In this document: one piece after another, positions 14,743-23,638 of the stretch | Numbering within the stretch: position 1 is the stretch's first letter | How the letters are laid out: each line of letters starts with the position of its first letter | NCBI RefSeq assembly: GCF_028713855.1 | Contig: NZ_JAQTNN010000011.1 | Span: forward strand, 1 to 64,000 | Reading direction: 5' to 3' | Source of the DNA: Sulfuricurvum sp. | Lineage (GTDB): Bacteria > Campylobacterota > Campylobacteria > Campylobacterales > Sulfurimonadaceae | Length of the DNA stretch: 64,000 nt | Program-made: the position numbers and the translations under genes | The notes under the pieces: model-generated | What the model saw: the letters and a program-made list of their open reading frames with translations, nothing else | Told to the model about the DNA's origin: nothing | Database searches by the model: none

Positions 14743-15639
14743 TTAGAACTCAATCCATTCCGTGCTTTGCATCACTTGATTGTCAACGGTAATGTGGCAC
14801 TGCACAAACTTAGGGGCATATGGATCGTCGTCATCTGGTAGATATAGCTCCGACCACGGTATGGAGAGCTGAATTGGTATTAGGTCAGGACTACGCTCCA
14901 CTATTGTGCTGCCACCGACCGCAACTAGGCCATATGGGTCAGAATACTGGCCATTGATGCTCTTTAAATACTTCTTTTTCTCGGACGCGAAGAGGCACAA
15001 GATTCCACCTCGCCGACCAGTCATGAACGCGAAGTCCGCACGGCCAACGATGCCAACCACAGCTCTTCCGGCGCTATTCGCGCCACGAGTCACCGCAATA
15101 GTATGAAGGAATGCGGAGGGCGCTGGAGGTGACGTAGATGCCGTGCCAGGATTGCTGAAGTCAAAGCCCACTGAGGCGCTCGGCGGTCCCCATTGAACCT
15201 CTTTCATCTTGGCATCCTCAAACTTCAGCCCAACCGTGCCAGCGTCACTTGCACCGTTCCCACCCACTGTGCTCACAGTAGTGTCTGTGCCGGAGGCAAT
15301 ATCAGAGAAAAGCTTTCTGGCTTCGCGGTCGATGAGATCGGGAGCACAAGCCATTATGTCCCCGCCCGTTGCATAGACGCAACCTGCTTGAGCTAGACGC
15401 TGGCGCAGTTTACTGGTCTGCAAAGTGACACCACCAACTTTGATCATGGCCGAGTCTTGCCCAAACTTAATTTGCGTGGAACCGGACTTCACCGAGATAT
15501 ACGCCTTGATCTCAACTGGTCGCTGTCCTGTAATCGTAGGAAGGGCCTCCTTCTTAAACCACTTCAGCAAGCCCGCATGCGAGCCGTCGGGCCACATCGT
15601 AATGCTGAATATCACAATAAATAAAATTTGTTTTTTCAT
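14743..15639 (-). CDS. Unknown exported protein of foreign base composition
   Basis: No family recognised. The product is about 298 residues and begins with a signal peptide (MKKQILFIVIFSITMWPDGSHAG). The mature part is rich in Gly, Ser and Thr, contains Cys residues (AGCVYATGG, MACAPD, ILCLFAS) and ends in a QCHITVDNQVMQSTEW strand region. The start at 15639 has AGAGGTAGCA as ribosome site and is preferred over an upstream in-frame ATG at 15681. Base composition is visibly more GC-rich than the surroundings and palindromic elements flank both ends, pointing to recent transfer. Function unknown. Confidence 0.7.
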   Translation of the reverse strand: MKKQILFIVIFSITMWPDGSHAGLLKWFKKEALPTITGQRPVEIKAYISVKSGSTQIKFGQDSAMIKVGGVTLQTSKLRQRLAQAGCVYATGGDIMACAPDLIDREARKLFSDIASGTDTTVSTVGGNGASDAGTVGLKFEDAKMKEVQWGPPSASVGFDFSNPGTASTSPPAPSAFLHTIAVTRGANSAGRAVVGIVGRADFAFMTGRRGGILCLFASEKKKYLKSINGQYSDPYGLVAVGGSTIVERSPDLIPIQLSIPWSELYLPDDDDPYAPKFVQCHITVDNQVMQSTEWIEF

Positions 15640-15726
15640 TGCTACCTCTTGCGAAAATTGAACGCGGTTTGAAGTGCCCAACGTTTAAAATGAGCAATCA
15701 AAAACCCGCGAGCGGCTTTTCTCTTG

Positions 15727-15790
15727 CTCCCAAGCTCCAGCTTGGGAGTGTATATGTTAGTTTGCATTCCCAACGAGGACGTTAGGAACG
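15727..15790. repeat. Dispersed palindromic element, right of the 14743 gene
   Basis: CTCCCAAGCT-CC-AGCTTGGGAG is a perfect 10-bp hairpin (15727-15748). It is followed by a CATTCCCAACG...CGTTAGGAACG imperfect hairpin. It is related in layout to the element at 14622-14686. Confidence 0.6.
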
Positions 15791-15841
15791 AGGGATAAAT
15801 TGCCCGCAGGGTAATTTATTGGCTCCACTGATTTGTTATAT

Positions 15842-16078
15842 TTATTTGTTATTTAATATATTCTGTTCAGCGTTTTTCCTAGCTTCTGCCAACTTATCTT
15901 CTAGTATTTTTGCTTCATCAGCAGTAATAATATCAGACATTGACATTGCTCCCAATGCTCCACGAACTCTTGAAATATAAGCTCTTGCTTCTTTTTCTTC
16001 ATTTTGTTCACTTAAAGTATCAATATCAGACTCTACATACATTATCATACTTTTTTTTGTTTCTTCAATTGTTTTCAT
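15842..16078 (-). CDS. Unknown 78-residue helical protein
   Basis: No family recognised. The sequence is almost wholly helical and charged (MKTIEETKKSMIMYVESDIDTLSEQNEEKEARAYISRVRGA, then ADEAKILEDKLAEARKNAEQN), suggesting a coiled coil or small bundle. AAGGAGTATAAATA precedes ATG, a strong ribosome site. Upstream on its strand is a 120-bp sequence (to 16262) that recurs diverged at 23160-23297 before the next unknown minus-strand genes, perhaps a shared promoter or insertion boundary. Confidence 0.6.
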   Translation of the reverse strand: MKTIEETKKSMIMYVESDIDTLSEQNEEKEARAYISRVRGALGAMSMSDIITADEAKILEDKLAEARKNAEQNILNNK

Positions 16079-16099
16079 TATTTATACTCCTTAATATAA

Positions 16100-16265
16100 C
16101 TATTTATTCATACTGAAAATATACCATTTTGGCAAAAATTCACTCGATAATCGGACATTTAAAATGTCCTAATATCAGAAACATCCAACTAAAATTTTAC
16201 ATATGGACATATTTTTAAACATTTTACGCTGTTTTTCTTAAAATAATTTCCGCAAACATTTTAAC
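16100..16265 (-). repeat. Diverged repeat shared with 23160-23297, plus a gene relic
   Basis: The sequence from ATACCATTTTGG to CTTAAAATAATTTCCGCA matches 23180-23297 with many substitutions. It contains long identical words such as TATTTTTAAACATTTTAC. Past 16262 the minus strand reads RDMDEIEPAVKMFAEIILRK and, from 16347 down, MTIWQHVPFENETAIGEWA. These are pieces of an interrupted gene related to the relic at 10438-10580. Confidence 0.5.
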
Positions 16266-16369
16266 GGCAGGTTCAATTTCATCCATATCGCGCCCACTCG
16301 CCGATTGCCGTTTCGTTTTCAAAAGGTACGTGTTGCCAGATGGTCATGATAACTCCTGCGGTGTTAATG

Positions 16370-17650
16370 TTAGAGTTGAATCCGAAAGGGGATCATTGCT
16401 GATTTTGAAAATCCCATACTTTCGTAAAATCGGTGTGCCGAGAGATTATCCGCATCGGTGAGGAGGGTGACTCGTCGAATCCCTTTTTCTTTGGTGCAGG
16501 TGAGGACGTATTCGAGCAAGGATGAGCCGATATCCTCTCCACGGTGTTTCTCATCGATAACCATATCTTCGAGCAGGGCGACTCTCTCTCCTAATGCCGT
16601 TGAGACGGTGTACAAGATATTAACCATCCCTACAATCTCGCCCTCTTTGCATGCGACGTATATCTCGCCGATCCGCTCATCCTCGATGATTTTTTTTAAT
16701 CCCCTTGTCTGCTGCGTGCTATCGGGGGTAAACTCGACCTCTTTCGAAAAGAGCTGATGCAAAAGTGTGCAAAGGATCGGGATGTCTTCTATAGTTGCCG
16801 TGCGGTAGGTGATGGGAGTTTCTTTGGAAGCTGATTCGTAGGCGATCAGGATTTTTTTGCGCTCAATGCCCCATCGATAGCCGCTCATAGCACCGCTTTT
16901 TGCGATGACACGATGGCAGGGGATGAGATAGCCGATATGATTCTCCCCGATGGCGTTGGCGACCGCGCGTATCGCTTTAGGATTATCGATGGTATTGGCA
17001 ATATCCTGATAGGTTGTTACCGCACCATTGGGAAGGTTAAGTAGTGCTTTCCAGACATTGATCTGTAGGTTCGTCCCTTTGACCAAGAGATTGTATTTTT
17101 TATTTTTGATAAAAATGTTTTCCAGATAGGTGCGGGCTTTTAGATCATCATGCACCAGATTGGCATTTTCCCAAAGCTCACAAAAACGTTTATAGATCGA
17201 GTCTTTGTTGTTGTCGATAAATCCCAAATAGCAGACCCCTTTGTCGGTATAGGCGATCAGCGCTTCACCGAAAGGGGTGAGACCAAAACCGTAGGTGATG
17301 GTGACGTCTTTCCCTTTTTCGCGCCACTCTTTTGGGGTGACCCCTATGAGATTGACAAACAGTTCGTGCAGTCTGCTGGAACTGGATAAGCCGATATCCA
17401 GAGTACTGTCCAAAAGAGACTTGGACTCTTTGATATGCTCTTTGGCGTAGTTCAGCGTTACGGAGTGGAGAAACTGTTTGGGCGTTACTCCGACATACTC
17501 TTTAAACACCCGCATAAAATGGTATTTGCTCATCCCTATGTTTCGAGCTATCTCATCGATCGAGGGCTGATCTTTGAAATGGGTGTCGATATAGGTAATG
17601 GCTTTGGCAATAAGCTGATAATTCTGATTTAATATCTCGATATCTTGCAT
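16370..17650 (-). CDS. AraC-Ogt-GNAT fusion: Ada-like DNA repair regulator with acetyltransferase domain
   Basis: About 426 residues with three modules. Residues about 10-110 are an AraC/XylS double helix-turn-helix (IDEIARNIGMSKYHFMRVFKEYVGVTPKQF). Residues about 110-275 are an O6-alkylguanine-DNA alkyltransferase with the acceptor Cys in the PCHRVIAKSGAMSGYRWG motif. Residues about 285-426 are a GNAT domain (EDMVIDEKHRGEDIGSSLLEYVL ... FYESMGFSKSA). The Ada N-terminal phosphotriester-sensing Cys domain is missing. It likely removes alkyl groups from guanine and regulates transcription; the acetyltransferase substrate is unknown. ATG 17650 with AAAGGTGATCGT is preferred over 17674, which would overlap glyA. 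Confidence 0.88.
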   Translation of the reverse strand: MQDIEILNQNYQLIAKAITYIDTHFKDQPSIDEIARNIGMSKYHFMRVFKEYVGVTPKQFLHSVTLNYAKEHIKESKSLLDSTLDIGLSSSSRLHELFVNLIGVTPKEWREKGKDVTITYGFGLTPFGEALIAYTDKGVCYLGFIDNNKDSIYKRFCELWENANLVHDDLKARTYLENIFIKNKKYNLLVKGTNLQINVWKALLNLPNGAVTTYQDIANTIDNPKAIRAVANAIGENHIGYLIPCHRVIAKSGAMSGYRWGIERKKILIAYESASKETPITYRTATIEDIPILCTLLHQLFSKEVEFTPDSTQQTRGLKKIIEDERIGEIYVACKEGEIVGMVNILYTVSTALGERVALLEDMVIDEKHRGEDIGSSLLEYVLTCTKEKGIRRVTLLTDADNLSAHRFYESMGFSKSAMIPFRIQL

Positions 17651-17660
17651 ACGATCACCT

Positions 17661-18923
17661 TTAATAGGTTGCATTATTATAGACTCTAAAACCCTTCAAA
17701 AGAGTTTCGAGTTCCTTTTTGATCTGTACTTGAAGGGGAATGTTGTTAATGTCGTCCAAAACATCGCATATTTTATGCGCGATAAGGATAAACTCTTTTT
17801 CCTTCATCCCCAATGTGCTCAACGCGGCAGAGCCCAGGCGTACTCCTGACGTAGACGAAGCAGGGCGGGGATCTGAGGGAATAGAATTTTTGTTGACGGT
17901 GATACCGGCATTTTCCAATGCCACACTTGCTTCTTCGCCGGAAAAATCTTTGTTGATCAGTGAAATGAGTACGAGATGGTTATCGGTTCCTCCGCTGATG
18001 AGCTCATAACCTCGTTGGATCAACACCTCCGCTAAAACTTTTGCATTGGATTTGATGGCTTTGGCATACTCTTTCCATGAGGGGTGCAAAACTTCTCTAA
18101 ACGCCACCGCTTTTGCGGCGATAACATGCACCAGCGGTCCTCCTTGTGTTCCGGGGAAGATGGCACTGTCGATTTTTTTAGCGATCTCTTCGTTGTTTGT
18201 CATAATGATACCGCCGCGAGGACCTCTGAGTGTTTTGTGGGTCGTGGAGGTGACGACGTCAGCGTAAGGAAACGGGCTCATGTGCTCTCCCGCCGCAACC
18301 AATCCGGCGATATGGGCGATATCGGCAAAGAGTATTGCACCCACTGCGTCGGCGATTTCTCGAAACCAGGCAAAATCAATTTCGCGGGCATAGGCTGAAG
18401 CTCCGCAGACGATAATTTTGGGTTGAACGATTTTTGCGATTTCCATGACATTATCATAATCGATACGACCGTTTGATGCTACACCGTAGGTAAAGGAGTG
18501 GTAGTTTTTTCCTGAAAAGTTTGGTTTCGCACCGTGGGTTAGATGTCCTCCGTGGCGTAAATCCATCCCCAATATTTTATCTCCGGCATTCAATAGTGCC
18601 GCATAGACGGCTCCGTTTGCCTGACTGCCCGAATGGGGCTGTACGTTCGCATAGCGACAGTCGAAAATTTCGCAAAGTCGATCTTTCGCCAGTTGCTCTA
18701 TCTGATCGGCAAATTGACATCCGCCGTAGTATCGTTTGTTCGGATACCCCTCTGCGTATTTGTTGGTAAAAATGCTTCCCATCGCCTCCATAACAGCAGG
18801 TGAGGTAAAGTTCTCACTCGCGATCATTTCCAGATGTGTTGACTGTCGGTCGAACTCATTTTCAATAATGGCGAAAACTTCCGAATCCGCAACCGATAAA
18901 CTCTCTTCACGTATAAAACTCAT
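17661..18923 (-). CDS. glyA: Serine hydroxymethyltransferase
   Basis: Full-length (420 residues) PLP enzyme interconverting serine and glycine with tetrahydrofolate. [31 protein letters not shown], the PLP-lysine motif [16 protein letters not shown] (Lys about 231) and [16 protein letters not shown] are all present. It is encoded just upstream of the Ada-like gene with an 10-base gap, so the two may be co-transcribed. As a housekeeping enzyme on an apparent accessory replicon it may be a second copy; the C-terminal TSTSGVRLG neighbourhood (SDPRPASS) is somewhat divergent from typical chromosomal GlyA. Confidence 0.95.
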   Translation of the reverse strand: MSFIREESLSVADSEVFAIIENEFDRQSTHLEMIASENFTSPAVMEAMGSIFTNKYAEGYPNKRYYGGCQFADQIEQLAKDRLCEIFDCRYANVQPHSGSQANGAVYAALLNAGDKILGMDLRHGGHLTHGAKPNFSGKNYHSFTYGVASNGRIDYDNVMEIAKIVQPKIIVCGASAYAREIDFAWFREIADAVGAILFADIAHIAGLVAAGEHMSPFPYADVVTSTTHKTLRGPRGGIIMTNNEEIAKKIDSAIFPGTQGGPLVHVIAAKAVAFREVLHPSWKEYAKAIKSNAKVLAEVLIQRGYELISGGTDNHLVLISLINKDFSGEEASVALENAGITVNKNSIPSDPRPASSTSGVRLGSAALSTLGMKEKEFILIAHKICDVLDDINNIPLQVQIKKELETLLKGFRVYNNATY

Positions 18924-19084
18924 CGCGTCCCCTTTTTGAATGGTTCGTCAAAGTTTATCTCTCTGAGTAGATATTGGCAATCCAAATCTTGCTGAAATGG
19001 AGGGAAAAATGAGCAATTTTTGGATTGTTTTTAATGAGCTATTGAACTAAAATTCACCAAAAATTGATCTTGAAAGGTATAAAT

Positions 19085-19783
19085 ATGGATACATATTTCG
19101 GAAAGATTAAATGTATCAAAATCGGAAAAGTCGTGACCGAACACGTAGGTACATCGGAAATAGAGTTTTTATCCGCTATCAAAAAATATCCGGTTTTAGA
19201 TGCTTATTTGAGTAAAACGGGATTTATCGGTGATGAGCAGGGCGATACTGAACATCATGGCGGTGAGAATAAAGCGGTACTCTTTTTTTCATCCATCTCT
19301 TACAATAGAATCAATGCCCTTTATAACTACAACTTTGAGTTTGACGGTTTAGCCTATTATGGAGAAAATTTGCTTGTCTCACATATGAATGAAGAGAACG
19401 TATGTATCGGAGATGTATTAGGAATCGGTGATGCGATTATCGAAGTTTCTCAACCCAGACAGCCGTGCCGAAAACTTTCGACAAATACGGGCGTGAATGC
19501 TATGGCAAAAATCATCTATAAGAGTGGATTGAGCGGATGGTATGGGCGGGTGTTGAAAGAAGGGACTCTCAACCAAGATGATATGGTTGTGTTGAAAAAA
19601 CGTCGTTTTCCTGATCTTACGATCAGTGTGATGAACAAGCTAATGATCGACCCAACGAGTAATCCTATTTTGGTTGAAAAAGCATTGCAAGCCGAAAGTT
19701 TAGGAAATGCGTTTAGAACATCATTGGAAAATCGCTATCAGTATGATAGTAATGAACATCTATCTTATCAAACATGGGAATAA
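19085..19783 (+). CDS. MOSC domain protein (YiiM-like)
   Basis: A 232-residue MOSC protein. GDEQGDTEHHGGENKAVLFFS (about 45-65), YGENLLV near 92 and the conserved Cys motif ISQPRQPCRKLSTNTG near 130 are typical of YiiM-type MOSC proteins, which bind molybdenum cofactor or reduce N-hydroxylated compounds such as 6-hydroxylaminopurine. ATG 19085 with GAAAGG seven bases upstream is preferred over the TTG at 19064. It ends one base before the aminotransferase gene. Confidence 0.85.
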   Translation: MDTYFGKIKCIKIGKVVTEHVGTSEIEFLSAIKKYPVLDAYLSKTGFIGDEQGDTEHHGGENKAVLFFSSISYNRINALYNYNFEFDGLAYYGENLLVSHMNEENVCIGDVLGIGDAIIEVSQPRQPCRKLSTNTGVNAMAKIIYKSGLSGWYGRVLKEGTLNQDDMVVLKKRRFPDLTISVMNKLMIDPTSNPILVEKALQAESLGNAFRTSLENRYQYDSNEHLSYQTWE

Positions 19784-19784
19784 T

Positions 19785-20963
19785 ATGAAACAGAAATATC
19801 TATTGTCTACCTATAAACGTCAAGAGGTGAGCTTTGAGAGAGGTAATAATGCGACTTTATGGGATAGTGAGGGGAAAGAGTACATCGATTTCGCTGCCGG
19901 AGTCGCCGTTTGCAGTGTCGGACATGGAAATCGTCGTTTAGCTCGTGCTATCAGTGATCAAGCATCTAAGATTATCCATGTCTCAAACCTCTATCGCATT
20001 GCACCTCAGGAAGAATGTGCAAGACGAATCGTTGAGCTTAGTGGATACGATATGAGATGCTTTTTCGGTAATAGCGGTACGGAAGTCAACGAAGGGGCGA
20101 TTAAAATAGCCCGCAAATACGGAGAGGTTGAAGGCAGAGCAAAACGGTATAAAATCATCACTTTGGAAAACTCTTTTCACGGACGGACAATCACGGCGTT
20201 AAAAGCGACAGGGCAAGTGGCAAAACATGATTATTTCGGTCCTTATCCCGATGGATTTGTGTATGCAGCAAACGTTGAAGAGATCGAATCTCTTATCGAT
20301 GAGATTACGGTAGCCGTCATGATCGAACTCGTACAGGGAGAAGGTGGCGTGCAACCGCTAGATAAACAAAAAGTTCAAAATCTCTCAGCATTGCTAAAAT
20401 CGAAAGATATACTGCTGATCGTAGATGAAGTGCAGACGGGAATATACCGTTGCGGTAGTTTTTTGGCATCGCATTATTACGGGATTACTCCTGATGTGAT
20501 AACGTTGGCAAAAGGGTTAGGGGGAGGGGTTCCTATCGGTGTCGTCATGACACGATTGAAAGACATCTTCTCCTACGGTGATCACGGTTCGACATTTGGT
20601 GGAAACTATCTCTCCACCGTTGCGGCGAACGAAGTCCTCGATATCTTGGAAGCCTATAACAAAAGCGGCGAAATGATGGAACATCAAAACTATTTTGAAA
20701 CCTCATTAGAGTCTTTTGCTTCACATTATCCTGATGTTTTTACTGAGCGAGTTGGGATTGGGATGATGCAGGGGCTACGTGTTATCGATGGCGATACTCT
20801 CTCTAACATCATCGATATAGCGGTTGAAAAAGGTGTATTAGTCATAAAGTCGGGTAAAAATACATTGCGATTCGTCCCTCCGCTCACGATTAGTACAGAT
20901 GAAATCGATGAGGGATTTCGACGGCTGAATCTCACAATGCTACAGTTAGCAAAATACTATTGA
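19785..20963 (+). CDS. argD: Acetylornithine aminotransferase-like class III aminotransferase
   Basis: A 392-residue PLP-dependent class III aminotransferase. FGNSGTEVNEGAIKIARKYG (about 98-117), ITLENSFHGRTITALKATGQ, VDEVQTGIYRCGSF and the PLP-lysine region LAKGLGGGVPIG near 246 match ArgD. In arginine synthesis it transaminates N-acetylglutamate semialdehyde; related enzymes act on ornithine or GABA, so the substrate is not certain. It follows the MOSC gene by one base and precedes a YciI gene by 11 bases: a three-gene transcript. Start ATG 19785, not the longer overlapping reading. Confidence 0.88.
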   Translation: MKQKYLLSTYKRQEVSFERGNNATLWDSEGKEYIDFAAGVAVCSVGHGNRRLARAISDQASKIIHVSNLYRIAPQEECARRIVELSGYDMRCFFGNSGTEVNEGAIKIARKYGEVEGRAKRYKIITLENSFHGRTITALKATGQVAKHDYFGPYPDGFVYAANVEEIESLIDEITVAVMIELVQGEGGVQPLDKQKVQNLSALLKSKDILLIVDEVQTGIYRCGSFLASHYYGITPDVITLAKGLGGGVPIGVVMTRLKDIFSYGDHGSTFGGNYLSTVAANEVLDILEAYNKSGEMMEHQNYFETSLESFASHYPDVFTERVGIGMMQGLRVIDGDTLSNIIDIAVEKGVLVIKSGKNTLRFVPPLTISTDEIDEGFRRLNLTMLQLAKYY

Positions 20964-20974
20964 ATGGAGTCACA

Positions 20975-21262
20975 ATGTTTATCATTTCACTTACCTACAT
21001 CAAGCCGCTCGAAGAGGTTGATGTACTATTAGAAGAGCACATCGCTTATCTTAAAGAGCAGTACGCGCTAGGCAATTTCGTCGCATCGGGGCGCAAAGTT
21101 CCCCGCACGGGAGGGGTGATTTTAGCACGTAGTGTCTCACGTGAAGAGATCGAGACCATTATCACCCTCGACCCGTTTTATCGTCATCATGTGGCAGAGT
21201 ATGAGATCACAGAGTTCAGTCCGACCATGACAGTAGAAGAATTGGAATTTTTGAGGGAATAA
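20975..21262 (+). CDS. YciI-like protein
   Basis: A 95-residue YCII-related protein: MFIISLTYIKPLEEVDVLLEEHIAYLKEQYALGNFVASGRKVPRTGGVILA, then DPFYRHHVAEYEITEF. The conserved His/Asp pair (EEHIAYL, TLDPFY) forms the putative active site of these dimeric alpha-beta barrel proteins; the reaction is unknown. GGAG precedes ATG 20975. It is the last gene of the MOSC-aminotransferase transcript. Confidence 0.85.
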   Translation: MFIISLTYIKPLEEVDVLLEEHIAYLKEQYALGNFVASGRKVPRTGGVILARSVSREEIETIITLDPFYRHHVAEYEITEFSPTMTVEELEFLRE

Positions 21263-21372
21263 GAATGATTCCGATGTGAAACCTGTAGAGGGAGGAGGGG
21301 TTTAAAACAAGTGAGTAGTTATAGGTATCATCTGATACCTATTTTGTGACACTTATATTTTGTTATAAATTG

Positions 21373-22083
21373 CTAATAAGTCCAACTTAGTGCCTTTAGC
21401 GCATCAGCTTGAAGTTCTGAATCTTCTAAGTATTTATTTTCAATAGCTTCTTTAATTCCAATTATTGTGTTATTTGTTATTTTATTTACAATAAGTCTTA
21501 AAAATACTAAGTATTCTATAAATGTATTATGATCAAATTTTATGGAATAAAAATAGGCGTTAGTTCCTATATGCAATTTCGGGTCATGCTGCTTTAGATA
21601 TTTTTGCGTCAAAGTACCTCCATTATGAACTATAAGATTTCTATCTGCTAATAACTTATTATATGTATGTATTTCATCTTTGGAGAATATTGTCTTGTTA
21701 AATATAGTTTGAAAAAAAGCATTTATTTTTTTAGCATCTCCAAAATCATAACCTTCAGTAATTAAACTACCGAGTCGATTGCTGACATCGTAATTAAAAC
21801 TTTTTAAATCAGCAGCATCTAACAAAGTATTATAATTTCCTTTTTTTGCTGTTTCCAAAAGGTCCGGATAAATATTAAATATAGTAGCAGCAGTTTCTTT
21901 GCAAAAACTTTCGAAATATGCGGTTAAACCTATAAATGAAACTCTAGGGATTATCATTAAAAGATTATCTTCTGAATAATCATCATTGTTGACTAATTCT
22001 TCTAGTGGTTTTGTATGCATTTCAAAAACAACTTTTGGAGGCATACCTGAAATAAAATAGTTTAAATAATCGCCATTACTCAT
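21373..22083 (-). CDS. HEPN-like protein
   Basis: A 236-residue helical protein with LLADRNLIVHNGGTLT near 145-160. R-N-x3-H (R-x4-H) is the catalytic pattern of HEPN RNases and also of MAE_28990/RiboL-PSP-type members. It is AT-rich relative to the metabolic genes around it. It follows the PD-(D/E)XK nuclease-like gene on the same strand by 67 bases, so the two may be a unit. Toxin or abortive-infection RNase is the likely role by family; activity unproven. Confidence 0.55.
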   Translation of the reverse strand: MSNGDYLNYFISGMPPKVVFEMHTKPLEELVNNDDYSEDNLLMIIPRVSFIGLTAYFESFCKETAATIFNIYPDLLETAKKGNYNTLLDAADLKSFNYDVSNRLGSLITEGYDFGDAKKINAFFQTIFNKTIFSKDEIHTYNKLLADRNLIVHNGGTLTQKYLKQHDPKLHIGTNAYFYSIKFDHNTFIEYLVFLRLIVNKITNNTIIGIKEAIENKYLEDSELQADALKALSWTY

Positions 22084-22150
22084 TTAGTCTCCATTATGTT
22101 TCCAACGACTAAATCAGGTGTACCGTAATCGTCTCACCTGGATTTACTTA

Positions 22151-23137
22151 TTAATCGTTTGTAGATTGATATTCGATTGGTAAGCTGAATTTTATTCTTA
22201 AAGACTCTAAATACGTTTCTTCTGTATGACTTGCTTTAGGCTCACCTACGATGATGATTTTCTCTGCTTCTTGGTTTTTAGGCCAGAAAGCATATTCCAT
22301 TATTTGACCTAAGGCTTGCCTAATGCAAGTCTGTGCAGTTGAAGCAGTTTTAATTTCGTAAAACCAATATTTTTCATTTCTTTGTACGACCAGATCAATA
22401 CTTCCATTATTAGTTTTGATCTCAGTGCCAACATTGTCTTGTCCATAAATACCAACAAGTTGGTTGTATAATTTCAACTGTAAGTCGTTATGTTTTAGAC
22501 GAATATTTAATTCTTTTTCGGCAATTGTTCCTGATGTGTTTGATAGTTTTTCAGTACATCCGGGGATAAAGTTAAAATAAGAAGTGTCAAGATTGTTTTC
22601 TGAAGAGCTGTTGGCTTTTTCTGTGTATAAATATAGTGGAAGTAAGCGATCAAGAGTCTTTAATACATCATTATACTCAATGTAATCTAAAGGTTGTTTC
22701 TTCCCTAGAAAAATAAATATTCCTTCTCTGACTTTTTCTTGTGGGATTGGTGATGGCATGTAATCTTCACTTCTTTCACCTTGGTAATGCCACATTCTTA
22801 AGTCGGAGAAAGCTTCGCCATACTCAGAGAGATATTCATTAAACAGAGCTATTTTAGGGATTAGCACATCAATATTTGGAAGTGATTGGCTGCATTCTAA
22901 TGAGAAAGCAACACCATATCTTAGTTCATTACCTTCTATTCCAATGTTGAATTGTAGTTCCTTTCTTCCTCCATAATGCCAACCCCATTTTTCATATATT
23001 GTTCTGTGATCGAATAAATACTTCGACGGAAGCCTTTTTAATCCACCGATTTCTTTTCTTATCTTTTGTAAGCCACCAACTTTATAAGCATTAGCTAGTA
23101 AATTAATTTTTTCAGATATTTCTTGGAGTGATTGCAT
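22151..23137 (-). CDS. PD-(D/E)XK nuclease-like protein
   Basis: A 328-residue protein. The C-terminal third (about 210-320) has NNGSIDLVVQRNEKYWFYEIKTASTAQTCIRQALGQIMEYAFW: Asp in IDLVV, then E-x-K in YEIKTA, followed by a Gln-containing helix, the signature of PD-(D/E)XK nucleases. The N-terminal two thirds (GWHYGGRKELQFNIGIEG ... ) are unassigned and could be the specificity part. No partner methyltransferase is adjacent, so a classical restriction-modification pair is unlikely. It sits upstream of the HEPN-like gene on the same strand. Confidence 0.65.
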   Translation of the reverse strand: MQSLQEISEKINLLANAYKVGGLQKIRKEIGGLKRLPSKYLFDHRTIYEKWGWHYGGRKELQFNIGIEGNELRYGVAFSLECSQSLPNIDVLIPKIALFNEYLSEYGEAFSDLRMWHYQGERSEDYMPSPIPQEKVREGIFIFLGKKQPLDYIEYNDVLKTLDRLLPLYLYTEKANSSSENNLDTSYFNFIPGCTEKLSNTSGTIAEKELNIRLKHNDLQLKLYNQLVGIYGQDNVGTEIKTNNGSIDLVVQRNEKYWFYEIKTASTAQTCIRQALGQIMEYAFWPKNQEAEKIIIVGEPKASHTEETYLESLRIKFSLPIEYQSTND

Positions 23138-23159
23138 GTTGAACTCCGGTTGTGTTTAA

Positions 23160-23353
23160 CTATTTATTTATACCTAAATGTACCATTTTGGTAGACATTC
23201 AAAATGTCATCATATTGGAAACATCCAAGCAAGATTTTTCATATTGGCATATTTTTAAACATTTTACATTGCTTTTCTTAAAATAATTTCCGCATTCCGC
23301 TTTTTCAGCATATGAATAAAATTTACCGAAAGCGCGGTACGATACTCGTATCT
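23160..23353 (-). repeat. Diverged copy of the 16100-16265 repeat ending in a relic of the PNPOx gene
   Basis: The repeat ends at the word AATAATTTCCGCA (23297), where similarity to the 16 kb copy stops. Then 23318-23351 matches 11517-11550 (end of the PNPOx gene, N-L-P-K-E-R-Y-D-T) with two to four substitutions. So this stretch stitches together pieces of two genes found elsewhere in the window. Confidence 0.55.
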
Positions 23354-23380
23354 ATTTATGTTATATATTTCATCGGAAGT

Positions 23381-23454
23381 GGGGCTTAAGCCCCGCTAAA
23401 AGCTTTGAATATATTGCAATTTCTAACAAAGTAACTATGCGAGGCTAAAGCCTC
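23381..23454. repeat. Two palindromes, possible terminator pair
   Basis: GGGGCTTAAGCCCC (23381-23394, perfect 14 bp) and GAGGCT-AA-AGCCTC (23441-23454). An outer GGAAG (about 23375) pairs with CTTCC (about 23456). No T-run follows directly. It looks like a dispersed palindromic element. Confidence 0.5.
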
Positions 23455-23532
23455 CCTTCCAAAAATAGAATTTGATTTGTCAATTTTCAAAAAATAATAA
23501 GTGCATAATATCAGATACATAAATATATAATC

Positions 23533-23595
23533 CCGTTCGTCCTGAAGCAGTCGAAGGGTGATTCATTCATGGTTCGACTAGCTCACCACGAACGG
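23533..23595. repeat. Dispersed palindromic repeat (TTCGTCCTGA...GTCGAAGG type)
   Basis: CCGTTCGT (23533-23540) pairs with ACGAACGG (23588-23595), and inner AGTCGAA (23549-23555) with TTCGACT (23573-23579). The TTCGTCCTGA and GTCGAAGG words are those of a palindromic repeat found scattered in many unrelated bacteria. Confidence 0.6.
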
Positions 23596-23638
23596 AAAAG
23601 TAGGTTATGCAAGAAGTCTATTGATGGAAGAGAATTTT

